A DNA stretch of 6,706 nt from Acholeplasmataceae bacterium (GCA_023230825.1 JALNWO010000091.1:1-6706); one strand, 5' to 3'; counted from the first letter of the stretch, positions 1 to 6,706 are shown. Numbers and translations: made by a program. The notes: a model not told the origin generated them from the letters alone.

Positions 1-250
1 ATTTAAAAACTTATTATTACTATTTCAGGTACTCAGGATTTAGACAAAGCGCTATCATCTAACGTTCTTTCACATGTAACAAAAATAAATCCACACCTTC
101 AAAAAAAAGGTGAATGGGAGAGGGATGTCTAAAATTTCGAGAAATAACTGTTTAACCTTGATTTCCGCTAGATTCGTGCCTAAATCCAAAATTCAAAAGG
201 GGAAAATGGTGTGATTTGAAAGTAAATTGTAGGTTTGTGAATTAAACAGG
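1..250. mobile_element. Possible right end of an insertion sequence, or other foreign flank
   Basis: No convincing gene lies here. A plus-strand gene entering from the left would have to end at the stop at 4-6, 41-43 or 60-62, depending on frame. After the first of these, the same frame stays open from 7 to a TAA at 130-132 without an ATG. The minus strand has no start followed by a useful frame, so drmC does not follow drmB here. The right edge is placed at 250 because the minus-strand sequence starting there resembles the IS end at 6585, and because DrmB appears to lose its normal tail at this point. A plus-strand transposase ending upstream would fit a copy in the same orientation as the right-hand IS, but its end cannot be recognised. 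The alternative is ordinary intergenic DNA after a naturally short drmB. Confidence 0.35.
234..250 (-). repeat. Candidate IS terminal repeat at the 3' end of drmB
   Basis: Read on the minus strand from 250, the sequence is CCTGTTTAATTCACAAA. It matches the 17 bases starting at 6585 (CCTGAATTATTCATAAA) at 13 positions, including the terminal CCTG and the ATTCA core. It covers the last two codons of drmB (Pro, Val) and its stop, so DrmB may have gained its end from this repeat. Imperfect terminal repeats are normal between the two ends of one IS. The match is short and AT-rich, so chance is not excluded. Confidence 0.4.
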
Positions 251-1927
251 AATAATGCTGTTCAGGTTTTTTAAATCGTTGCACAAATTTGATAGTCCAC
301 CTATATAACCGTCTGTTCCATCAAAAGCCGATATTAAGAATCCGTACATTGTCTCGTTTACATACAATCTCTCTGATAAAGAAGATACAGGATATCCGCT
401 GACATATTCTAATTCTCTCATTAATAAATGAGAGAGAGTGTGTATTAGAACTTTTCTTGGTGTTAGGGTTTTGGCATTAATCTGATGTGATTTCCAATCT
501 GCATTTTTAGCGTTTGTTTTAATTATTTCTACTCGCTTAATTACTTCTTCTTGCTGTTCCCATTGCTTTAACTTCTGTTTATCCAATATGAACAAAATTC
601 CTTCACCAAAACTTTCTAATGCAGGCAATGCTTTGGTGTCGAAATTGTTTTTTGAAACCGATTGTCTTTGAACGGTGTATTCATAAGCATTATCTCCATC
701 TTTTAATAGTATTGAATCTACATCAATTGGTTCATTTCGAGTAAATGAAGTTTGTACAGTTATTTTTTTTAATTTATCTATTTTTATTAGTTTAGAAAGG
801 CCATTTATTTGTTCGCTACAATCTATCGCTCGAAACTTGATTACCCTACTCTCAGGTTGTTCCTTGTTAAGAAAATAATCATATTCTGTTTGTCTATAAA
901 TATTGTCAGGAATATATTCAATGTCACCTGTTTCTATATATTGCTGAATTAGTTCTTTATCAATCTTTTTTTGAATACTAATTAATTGTACTACTTGTTC
1001 AATAGTAAATTCGCCACTTTCAACCATATTATCAATGTCAATTCTAATTTCGGATGATAATGGATTTTGTAGCTCAGGAATAAATAAGCTACTTAGACTG
1101 TTCGTATAGTAAACGCTATTACTTGTTTTAAGTTTTACGCTGGTTAATTCAGAACATTCCTCTTCGTGAAATTTACCGTTTATTTGACCTAACCAATATT
1201 TTTTACCATTACAAGTTTGTTCGTAATTAAAAACACCTTTAAGGCTTGCTTTTTTATTACAGTTTTTGCATTCAATCCAAATCCCAGAAAGTTCAGTATT
1301 TTCTCTACTGATTTTATAGATTAAATCTTGATTTTTACAACAAGTTTTAGAAAAATCTAATTGAGGACCGGAAGGTTTTCCTGTGTTTCCTTCATTCTCA
1401 TTTTCTTCTTCATTAGTTTTGTTAGTTGCCAAACGGTTATTCCAAAACTTCCAAGGTAAATCATGAATATGACCGTTTTTACAAGTCATAACAAAACGAA
1501 CTTGTTCTAAATGATTTTCTTTACAACTTTCTTTACTGCATTTAGGAGGATTAAAGAAGTCAAGCTTTTTACCTGTACTGCGCCAACGGTTTTTCCATTC
1601 ATTATATGGCGCAAATCGTTTGCAGTAAGAACAGTAAAACCATTTAGGAAAGTAGTTGGCTTTTGGTCTAACTTGATGTAAAAAAGAATCTCTTTCTGTG
1701 GGAATTGAAACTAAATGTTTCAGATTTGGGAAACGGTTTTTTAGGCGTTGTAGTAATCGGTCATCTTTAATAATATAAGGAGCCAATCTTTCGTTTAGAT
1801 CAGCATAGCCCCAATTGTCGAAAGTTTCTATGATTATGGAATTGTCGGTTGTTTCAATTAATGAACCAACACCACCATAACTCGAAATATGCTTACTTCT
1901 ACCGTGTTTTATCTTTTCGTTTGTCAT
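242..1927 (-). CDS. drmB: DISARM protein DrmB (DUF1998), probably lacking its C-terminal tail
   Basis: DrmB is the DUF1998 partner of the DrmA helicase in DISARM anti-phage defence; the two form a cytoplasmic DNA-binding complex. The 561-residue product begins with the family-like N-terminus (HGRSKHISSYGGVGSLIE). It carries several Cys/His clusters that probably bind zinc: C99/C102, C130/C135, C149-GHIHD (H153, H155), C196/C197, C220/C223, C239 and C258. The DUF1998 signature lies at the end: IHTLSHLLMREL (about 495-506), a GYPVSSLSERLYV segment (511-523) and DGTDGYIGGL (536-545). DUF1998 proteins normally continue with a Cys-rich tail (CSSDPxC and AACHxC type motifs), but this one stops 16 residues after the GG. 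The ATG at 1925-1927 is 5 bases from the drmA stop, so the two are surely cotranscribed. No Shine-Dalgarno is evident, as is common in Bacteroidota. The DrmB assignment is strong; truncation is inferred. Confidence 0.87.
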   Translation of the reverse strand: MTNEKIKHGRSKHISSYGGVGSLIETTDNSIIIETFDNWGYADLNERLAPYIIKDDRLLQRLKNRFPNLKHLVSIPTERDSFLHQVRPKANYFPKWFYCSYCKRFAPYNEWKNRWRSTGKKLDFFNPPKCSKESCKENHLEQVRFVMTCKNGHIHDLPWKFWNNRLATNKTNEEENENEGNTGKPSGPQLDFSKTCCKNQDLIYKISRENTELSGIWIECKNCNKKASLKGVFNYEQTCNGKKYWLGQINGKFHEEECSELTSVKLKTSNSVYYTNSLSSLFIPELQNPLSSEIRIDIDNMVESGEFTIEQVVQLISIQKKIDKELIQQYIETGDIEYIPDNIYRQTEYDYFLNKEQPESRVIKFRAIDCSEQINGLSKLIKIDKLKKITVQTSFTRNEPIDVDSILLKDGDNAYEYTVQRQSVSKNNFDTKALPALESFGEGILFILDKQKLKQWEQQEEVIKRVEIIKTNAKNADWKSHQINAKTLTPRKVLIHTLSHLLMRELEYVSGYPVSSLSERLYVNETMYGFLISAFDGTDGYIGGLSNLCNDLKNLNSIIPV

Positions 1928-1932
1928 TAGAT

Positions 1933-4900
1933 TTAATATTGTCGTATTAAAATTTCAGCACTAGGCTCTACACTCCTCATTGATTGCATTGCTACTAATG
2001 TGTCCTCTTCATTTTTGTTTTCCTGCATTGGTACAATTAAAGATTCTTTTGGCCGGTCTCTCCAGTAATATTTAAGATTTTTTTGTGCATCAATTTTATA
2101 TTTCCAATCTCTCAGGATTTCATCTATTTTTTCTGTAATAAGTTGTAAATCGTTTACAGCAAACTTATGATTTTGAAAAATTTGAACTAAATTATTTCGC
2201 AGTTCATTTTTTACCTTATCATCAACCAACGCTGTTGCAGCATTATTAGCTGTATATGGAGTTGAGTGTCTGAAATATGCAAGAATAAGCGTAAACAACA
2301 TCTTATCTAATGCATTTTCCGTAAATGGAGTTACGCTCAAAGGTTCTACTTGTTTATAAAAGGTTTTATGAAACTGTACAAAATCCTCAAAATATGATAA
2401 ATCTCGACTGTTGAGAGGGTCGTAAAGCGTAATTACCAAACCTTCATTTTTTCGTGCTACACGGCTACTTGCCTGAATGTATTCTGCTGTGTTTGGTGGC
2501 ATTCCGTTCATTACCATTATACCTAATCTACCAACATCAAGTCCTACGCTAATCATATTGGTTGCTATAACCAAATCATATGCCTTATGTTCCTTGATAT
2601 TCCCATCAAATTGAATTTCTAATTTATCTAAATTCTTTTTGATTTTTTCATTTGGAATCCTACTTGTCAACTCTATGTTTCGATAAGAAAGCTTACTATA
2701 ATTAGACCTTTCACTCTCTGAATTGTTTTCTAGGTAGCGAACTTGTAATTGTTTGATAATTGGTTTTAATTCAGCATTTATTTTATTCGAAAAGCGACCA
2801 ATTTCTTTCAAGCTTTTAAAATATGAGAGTATTGTCCAAAAATTATCTACTTCTCTTTTATCATGACTCTCTTTCCAAATTTTTAATCTAGCATAAAGCA
2901 ATGAAGCTAAAAGTTGCAAATTGGTTACAACGGTTGTTTTCCCTGTCGGCAAAATTCCGATGTATTTTCGTTTGCTTTCTTCAATTACATTTGAAAAAAA
3001 TGTGTCGTCAGCATTAGTTGCATATTGAGGAAATATTCTTGACTCTCGTGCGTATAAACCTTGAATTTGTTTGTCGACATTTTTTACGGTTGCTGTTGAA
3101 GCAATAATTTTTGGATTGTCACAAAGTTTCAATAAAGCGTTTTCAAACAAACCGACTAAACTTCCTAATGTTCCATTTAACAGATGTAATTCGTCTTGAA
3201 TTATTAATTCAGGTTTTCTGTTTGTTCCGTTGTTGAAGAATTTTGTTGAATCACCATTCCAAGCAATCATTGCAAACTTGTCAACTGTTGCAAAAAGTAT
3301 GGTGGGCGGCTTTTTGTAAATATCTTCGTCAATCAACACGATTGGCAAACTCCCATTTTTTTCTGAAAAATGGCAATCTTCATTTAAGCAATAACTTTGT
3401 AAATTAGCTTTCCCAATTCTATGTCCGATTTGTAAGACCTTTTCATCTTGTTTTAGTTTAGAAATGATTTTCGTGTTGCACCATTGGCAACTTGATAATT
3501 GAAAAGGATTGACAACATCTTGATTTCCTTGATTGAGTTTCTTTTGAGTTGACTCTAATTTTTGTTTAGCATCTTTCAGGTAATTTGGAATAGTTTGTTT
3601 TCCTACCCAAAAGCCAATAGTAATTGGTTTGTCGCCTAAATCTTTATAATAGTTTCGAATAAACTCACAAGCTAAAATCATTTTTGATGCACGTTCAAAT
3701 TGCTGTGCAGAAAGCAAGCGTAAGGTATAGCGAATGATGATATTCACACCATCATAACTATCAGGATATTGAATTCTTCGCCAAAAAATAAGAAATGCTG
3801 AAACTGCCAAATATGCTTCTGTTTTTCCTCCACCTGTTGGGAAGTACAACAAATCAATCAATTCTTTTTCTGCACTATCTTCATCTGCAAATGAAGCTAA
3901 ACATTGAAGAATAAAAGCTAATTGAAACGGTCGCCATTCAGGAACTCTGTCTGATGGGAATTGCAAGGTTGCATAATCATCAAATTTATGTTGCAACGCT
4001 TCGTTCCGTTCCCAAACTTCAAAACCTTCTTTTTTCTTATTAAAATGCCTTTGACTTTGGAAAAACTGTAAATAAATAGCTGTATTAGCTAACTGAAATG
4101 CGCGCAAAGCATTTTCATTTTCTTTTAGTAGTTTTATTCCATTACTAATTCGGCTGTGTATCTGCTCGCATTTTTCAACATTTTCTATACCCAATTCGTT
4201 TCCATTTGCAATACTTCGCTTTCCATCAATCCAGTCTTTATAAGCTTTTGCAACTTTTGTGAGATTTGAGATAATATTTGTTTTATCAGAATTGTAAATT
4301 GATAAGTTTTTAATATTAAGTATATCGCTTTTGATTTTATCTGTTTCTGAACTTTGGCTTTTTACGTCATATTCGGGCAAAAATGTTGATTGTATCCATT
4401 GCGGTGTGTTAGGTGATTGTGCATTTTCCCAAGTACAGGCTGTATTATGTCCTATCCCAAAAGCAAATTTATCACGATAGAGATAATCCAACATTCTATC
4501 TTCATCGGTTTTATATATATGAGCTTTGTAATCTCTAAATGGCAACAACTTATCGCTTTCAATTCTAATTTCTGTTTGAAAACATGCTAACCGATTTACC
4601 TTTTCTTTAGAAAGAGAGAACATACTTTTAGGGATAAGTGCTTTGTTTTCAATAACTGCTTTGATGTAATATTTATCGGAATAATTGGTGTAAATTTTTA
4701 AATGAAAAATTAGATTTTCTTTCATTTCTCTACTCCAATTATCTATGTTCACATATGGTTGTTCTGATAATTTTAATTGAAGATGTTGGTTGTCAGATTT
4801 TAGAATATCTGCAATGTTTATATTGATTTTTATTTTGTTATCGTTACGTTTGTATTTATCCTTAAAAAAGAGTTTTGCTAAAGATTTATATAAAGCGTGA

Positions 4901-5541
4901 TCACATGATGTTCCTTTAGCTAGTGATATTAAGCCATCTCGGAGAACTTGATATTCTAAAGTTATTTTCCCATCTTTTTTTCGTTGGATTTTTTTCACTT
5001 GTGAGAGTGTTTTCCCGATATCATCATAATTCACAAATTCATTTAATCCATATTTTATCAGTAAATCTACTCCCTCTCCATCGTATGGGATTTTAATTTC
5101 TTCAGGTTTTGCTTTAATGTAGTTTCCAAAATGTATAATCCCTTTAACACTGCTACAGGAGTTATCAACAGCAAATGTAATTCCTATGTGTGAAGGAAAG
5201 AATGTGTTGGTAGTATATTTAGGTTGAGTATCCGTTTTATCAGGTTCGTCAGTATCCTCTTTAAAAATTTCTTTTTCTCTACCTTCTTCATCAACTATAT
5301 CTGAATTTAAATTTACTATATCATCCTCGTCCTCATCTTTCATTTCCTGTTCACCGTTATCACCTGCATTTGATTGTAATTGTTTTGGAAACAAAATGCC
5401 TGAAAAATAGCGGTGTAATGGTTTGCCCTCAATAACTTCATCACTAAAGTCTTGTTTACAATGAAAAAGGTCTGAACCAGGACCTATTATCTCTTTTCGT
5501 ATTCGTTCAATAACAATGTTCCTATTCTCTTTTATTTTCAT
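1933..5541 (-). CDS. drmA: DISARM helicase DrmA (superfamily 2)
   Basis: DrmA is the ATP-driven SF2 helicase or translocase of DISARM and acts on incoming phage DNA together with DrmB. The 1202-residue protein has a long N-terminal region (about 1-530) with a very acidic linker at 64-104. The helicase core follows: EWRPFQ (535-540); Walker A FPTGGGKTEA (567-576, Lys573); motif Ia YTLRLLSAQQ (605-614); a DELH Walker B box (783-786); STAT motif III (815-818); IATNMISVGLDVG (992-1004); and the motif VI segment QASSRVAR (1023-1030) with arginine-finger candidates. Between motifs Ia and II lies a zinc-ribbon-like quartet, C685/C688 and C718/C723. The C-terminus, SMRSVEPSAEI (1187-1197), fits the DrmA family. 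All catalytic motifs look intact. The ATG at 5539-5541 overlaps the upstream TGA as ATGA, which indicates translational coupling. Length is normal for DrmA. Confidence 0.9.
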   Translation of the reverse strand: MKIKENRNIVIERIRKEIIGPGSDLFHCKQDFSDEVIEGKPLHRYFSGILFPKQLQSNAGDNGEQEMKDEDEDDIVNLNSDIVDEEGREKEIFKEDTDEPDKTDTQPKYTTNTFFPSHIGITFAVDNSCSSVKGIIHFGNYIKAKPEEIKIPYDGEGVDLLIKYGLNEFVNYDDIGKTLSQVKKIQRKKDGKITLEYQVLRDGLISLAKGTSCDHALYKSLAKLFFKDKYKRNDNKIKININIADILKSDNQHLQLKLSEQPYVNIDNWSREMKENLIFHLKIYTNYSDKYYIKAVIENKALIPKSMFSLSKEKVNRLACFQTEIRIESDKLLPFRDYKAHIYKTDEDRMLDYLYRDKFAFGIGHNTACTWENAQSPNTPQWIQSTFLPEYDVKSQSSETDKIKSDILNIKNLSIYNSDKTNIISNLTKVAKAYKDWIDGKRSIANGNELGIENVEKCEQIHSRISNGIKLLKENENALRAFQLANTAIYLQFFQSQRHFNKKKEGFEVWERNEALQHKFDDYATLQFPSDRVPEWRPFQLAFILQCLASFADEDSAEKELIDLLYFPTGGGKTEAYLAVSAFLIFWRRIQYPDSYDGVNIIIRYTLRLLSAQQFERASKMILACEFIRNYYKDLGDKPITIGFWVGKQTIPNYLKDAKQKLESTQKKLNQGNQDVVNPFQLSSCQWCNTKIISKLKQDEKVLQIGHRIGKANLQSYCLNEDCHFSEKNGSLPIVLIDEDIYKKPPTILFATVDKFAMIAWNGDSTKFFNNGTNRKPELIIQDELHLLNGTLGSLVGLFENALLKLCDNPKIIASTATVKNVDKQIQGLYARESRIFPQYATNADDTFFSNVIEESKRKYIGILPTGKTTVVTNLQLLASLLYARLKIWKESHDKREVDNFWTILSYFKSLKEIGRFSNKINAELKPIIKQLQVRYLENNSESERSNYSKLSYRNIELTSRIPNEKIKKNLDKLEIQFDGNIKEHKAYDLVIATNMISVGLDVGRLGIMVMNGMPPNTAEYIQASSRVARKNEGLVITLYDPLNSRDLSYFEDFVQFHKTFYKQVEPLSVTPFTENALDKMLFTLILAYFRHSTPYTANNAATALVDDKVKNELRNNLVQIFQNHKFAVNDLQLITEKIDEILRDWKYKIDAQKNLKYYWRDRPKESLIVPMQENKNEEDTLVAMQSMRSVEPSAEILIRQY

Positions 5542-6584
5542 AACTCAATTAATTGTAGGGTTTCTTCTTCCAAAATTTCTATATTATCATGAAAGACTTC
5601 TTTGCGAGTTACAATATGGACTGGCATGAATTCATCAATAAAGTATTGTAATGTCTTTTCATTAAAATCACGCTTTTGTAGAATTTCACCAATTTCTTCT
5701 TTCATTAAAAATAAACGTAGTTCTTGTTTCAATCCTCGCCCAAGTACAATCATTGTACTATTATATGTTGTTTTAGATTTTAAAATTGGCTTTAAAATTG
5801 TATTAATTTCGCTTTCTGGCTTATCTTGGTAATGAAGTTTGAAAATAGCTCTCAAGTCGTTATTGAACATAGGAAATTTCCTTAAACTTTTTTCTCCACC
5901 ATACGTGTCAAGAGTTGCTTTTTTTATCCGAAGTCCTTTTTCATGGAGCTTATTATAAAGAACCTCACTTCCAAATCTATATCTTAATTCCATAATTATT
6001 TCCTTCCAGAATATAGAATGTTCCTCTACTTTTCCAAAAATTTCTGGTTCAGTTTCAACAGCAATTTGATATAAATTTTCTGCTAATTGATCTTTAGGAT
6101 AAATCCTGATTTTGTCTCCAACTCTAATTTTATAAACTTTGTTCAAGTTACCCTTATCAGTAAAAACAGTATCGCTACTTTCTAAAATCAAAATCTTTTT
6201 ATTGGTAGATATCTTATAAAGAAGTTTTTCTTCAGTCTCATTGAGCAATAGGTCACATTCGTTTTTATAACCTTCATAGACCTTATTATTCATTTCGTCC
6301 AAGCGGGATACAATACTATTAATCGTAGTGCTAATATCTATTACATTATCTCTAACTTCTTTGTATTCAATACCACAAATTTCAAATCGATCTTTTGACT
6401 TTATTTGTGATTCAATTAGTTTTTTTCTTAAGTCGAGATACTTGTGATAAAGATTTTTTTCCTGTTTGTAAACAACTAATCGTATTTCATTATCTAAACT
6501 GTAAAGATATTCAAAGTCTTTTTGTCCATTAAACGAATGAAAAACTAAAATTTTATTTTGAGTATCTAATTTTTTTAATGCTGT
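5538..6584 (-). pseudogene. drmE: DrmE-like protein, 3' remnant cut by an insertion sequence
   Basis: The minus-strand frame is open from a TAA at 6591-6593 to the TGA at 5538-5540, about 348 codons up to the IS boundary. No ATG occurs in the first 96 codons. The only starts giving a sizeable product are TTG at 6302 (254 aa) or ATG at 6293 (251 aa), yet the upstream residues look like real protein (for example NKILVFHSFNGQKDF). The gene therefore appears to have lost its 5' part. In the 254-residue numbering, 55-68 (KVYKIRVGDKIRIY) could be a small beta fold. Residues 98-156 (FWKEIIMELRYRFGSE, then RIKKATLDTYGG) resemble the helical C-terminal region of DrmE, a class 2 DISARM subunit of unknown biochemical role. 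Position directly before drmA with ATGA overlap supports this. Full-length DrmE is much longer, several hundred residues more. Family assignment is moderate; truncation by the IS is well supported if the IS end is real. A short product may still be made. Confidence 0.68.
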
Positions 6585-6601
6585 CCTGAATTATTCATAA
6601 A
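6585..6601 (+). repeat. Terminal inverted repeat of the right-hand IS
   Basis: CCTGAATTATTCATAAA marks the suspected outer end of the element. The drmE frame reads two codons into it (6585-6590) and then meets the minus-strand stop TAA at 6591-6593, as expected when a gene is joined to an unrelated IS end. A related sequence occurs in inverted orientation at 234-250 with 13 of 17 identities. The exact border could be a few bases different. Confidence 0.5.
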
Positions 6602-6619
6602 AATGAAAAAAATGCGGGT

Positions 6620-6655
6620 AAATATACTGTTATTCCATTGAATTTCAGTATATTT
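6620..6655. repeat. 10-bp perfect inverted repeat over the transposase promoter
   Basis: AAATATACTG (6620-6629) is repeated as its reverse complement CAGTATATTT (6646-6655), separated by 16 bases. The right arm overlaps the promoter-like box TATATTTG at 6649-6656, so it could be an operator or internal binding site. An outer pair, TGCGGG (6613-6618) and CCCGCA (6670-6675), encloses it and ends just before the start codon at 6678. A transcript entering from outside the IS could therefore fold over the start region, while one starting at the IS promoter would not. Confidence 0.55.
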
Positions 6656-6656
6656 G
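6649..6656 (+). promoter_or_regulatory. Bacteroidota-type -7 box (TATATTTG) for the transposase
   Basis: TATATTTG fits the TAnnTTTG consensus of primary-sigma promoters in Bacteroidota and lies 21 bases before the likely transposase ATG, giving a short leader. A -33 TTTG at the usual spacing is not present; the region around 6625-6632 offers only a poor match. It overlaps one arm of the inverted repeat, which suggests control by DNA binding. Confidence 0.4.
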
Positions 6657-6677
6657 TTGTAGATAAAACCCCGCACT

Positions 6678-6706
6678 ATGGACAAAGATAAAATAAAAAA
6701 AGCATC
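6678..6706 (+). CDS. N-terminus of a probable transposase, cut by the window edge
   Basis: An ATG at 6678-6680 opens a frame (MDKDKIKKA...) that continues past the end of the window. Only nine full codons are visible, so the family cannot be read from the protein. It is called a transposase because it begins 93 bases inside a suspected IS end, points inward and has a promoter-like box at a suitable distance. The lysine-rich start is common in transposases of AT-rich genomes but is not diagnostic. Confidence 0.45.
6683..6690 (-). promoter_or_regulatory. Outward -7 box (TATCTTTG) from the IS towards drmE-drmA-drmB
   Basis: On the minus strand this reads TATCTTTG, a full match to TAnnTTTG. It faces out of the IS towards the truncated drmE and the downstream drmA-drmB. 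The matching -33 element would lie at or beyond the window edge, so the promoter is half seen. IS elements of this kind are known to drive neighbouring genes in Bacteroides. One such box in AT-rich DNA can also arise by chance. Confidence 0.25.

Larger units (their letters stand above)
6585..6706 (+). mobile_element. Left end of an insertion sequence, possibly IS1380 family, running off the window
   Basis: The drmE coding frame stops abruptly here and gives way to a short non-coding stretch, then a plus-strand start codon at 6678 with a promoter-like box ahead of it. This is the usual layout of an IS end. The border CCTGAATTATTCAT begins with the CCT(G) ends known in IS1380-type elements, a family frequent in Bacteroidota. 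Family assignment rests only on this end and is tentative. The insertion lies in drmE with the transposase pointing away from it. The target duplication (about 4-5 bp for IS1380) cannot be checked because the other end is outside; the adjoining bases are GCTGT at 6580-6584. Confidence 0.6.

Noticed and set aside
94..112. Small hairpin CACCTT/AAGGTG as a terminator for drmB
   Set aside because: Only a 6-bp stem with a 7-base A/T-rich loop, 130 bases beyond the stop, and no clean T-run directly after it on the minus strand.
134..145. ATTTC-GA-GAAAT short dyad as an operator
   Set aside because: Only 5-bp arms in AT-rich DNA with no promoter nearby.
5602..5832. 76-codon plus-strand reading frame
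   Set aside because: It lies wholly antisense to the drmE coding frame, whose protein is family-like; it has no recognisable motif and is a shadow of that frame.
5972..5979. TAGATTTG on the minus strand as an internal promoter for drmA
   Set aside because: It matches TAnnTTTG but lies inside drmE coding sequence with no -33 element at the right distance; such matches are expected by chance in AT-rich DNA.
5538..6302. Treating the 254-aa frame with TTG start as an intact gene
   Set aside because: The frame continues open and protein-like for 96 more codons to an IS-like border, so the start is likely an artefact of truncation.
1..6706. CRISPR array, tRNA or rRNA genes
   Set aside because: No regularly spaced repeats and no tRNA- or rRNA-like segment were seen; nearly all of the window is coding on the minus strand.

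Overview
The window is an AT-rich block whose three main reading frames all lie on the minus strand and follow one another like an operon (transcribed right to left). By protein motifs they are a DrmE-like C-terminal region, a DrmA helicase and a DrmB DUF1998 protein, in the order drmE-drmA-drmB. That is the front part of a class 2 DISARM anti-phage system. The gene junctions are tight: the drmE stop overlaps the drmA start as ATGA, and 5 bases separate drmA from drmB. Low GC, no clear Shine-Dalgarno sites and TAnnTTTG promoter-like boxes suggest a member of the Bacteroidota; this is inference, not proof.

The system looks damaged at both ends. On the right, the drmE frame is open well beyond the only available starts (TTG at 6302, ATG at 6293) up to about 6584. 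There it meets a sequence starting CCTGAATTATTCAT that looks like the terminal inverted repeat of an insertion sequence, possibly IS1380-like. A plus-strand reading frame begins 93 bases inside this element and runs off the window. On the left, DrmB stops just after the DUF1998 GG motif and seems to lack the Cys-rich tail usual in that domain. Its last two codons fall in a sequence that, read on the minus strand from 250, matches the right-hand IS end at 13 of 17 positions. No drmC (PLD nuclease) or drmMII (methyltransferase) follows within the 241 bases beyond drmB.

The favoured reading is a DISARM core of intact drmA, a nearly full-length but tail-less drmB and a decapitated drmE, bounded by insertion-sequence ends. 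Layout: 1-250, possible right end of an IS or other foreign sequence; 242-1927, drmB; 1933-5541, drmA; 5538-6584, drmE remnant; 6585-6706, left end of an IS with promoter-like and dyad sequences and the first codons of a likely transposase. In a working system DrmA and DrmB form a complex that engages DNA, while the methyltransferase marks host DNA. Whether the remnant is still expressed, perhaps from the IS, is the main open question.
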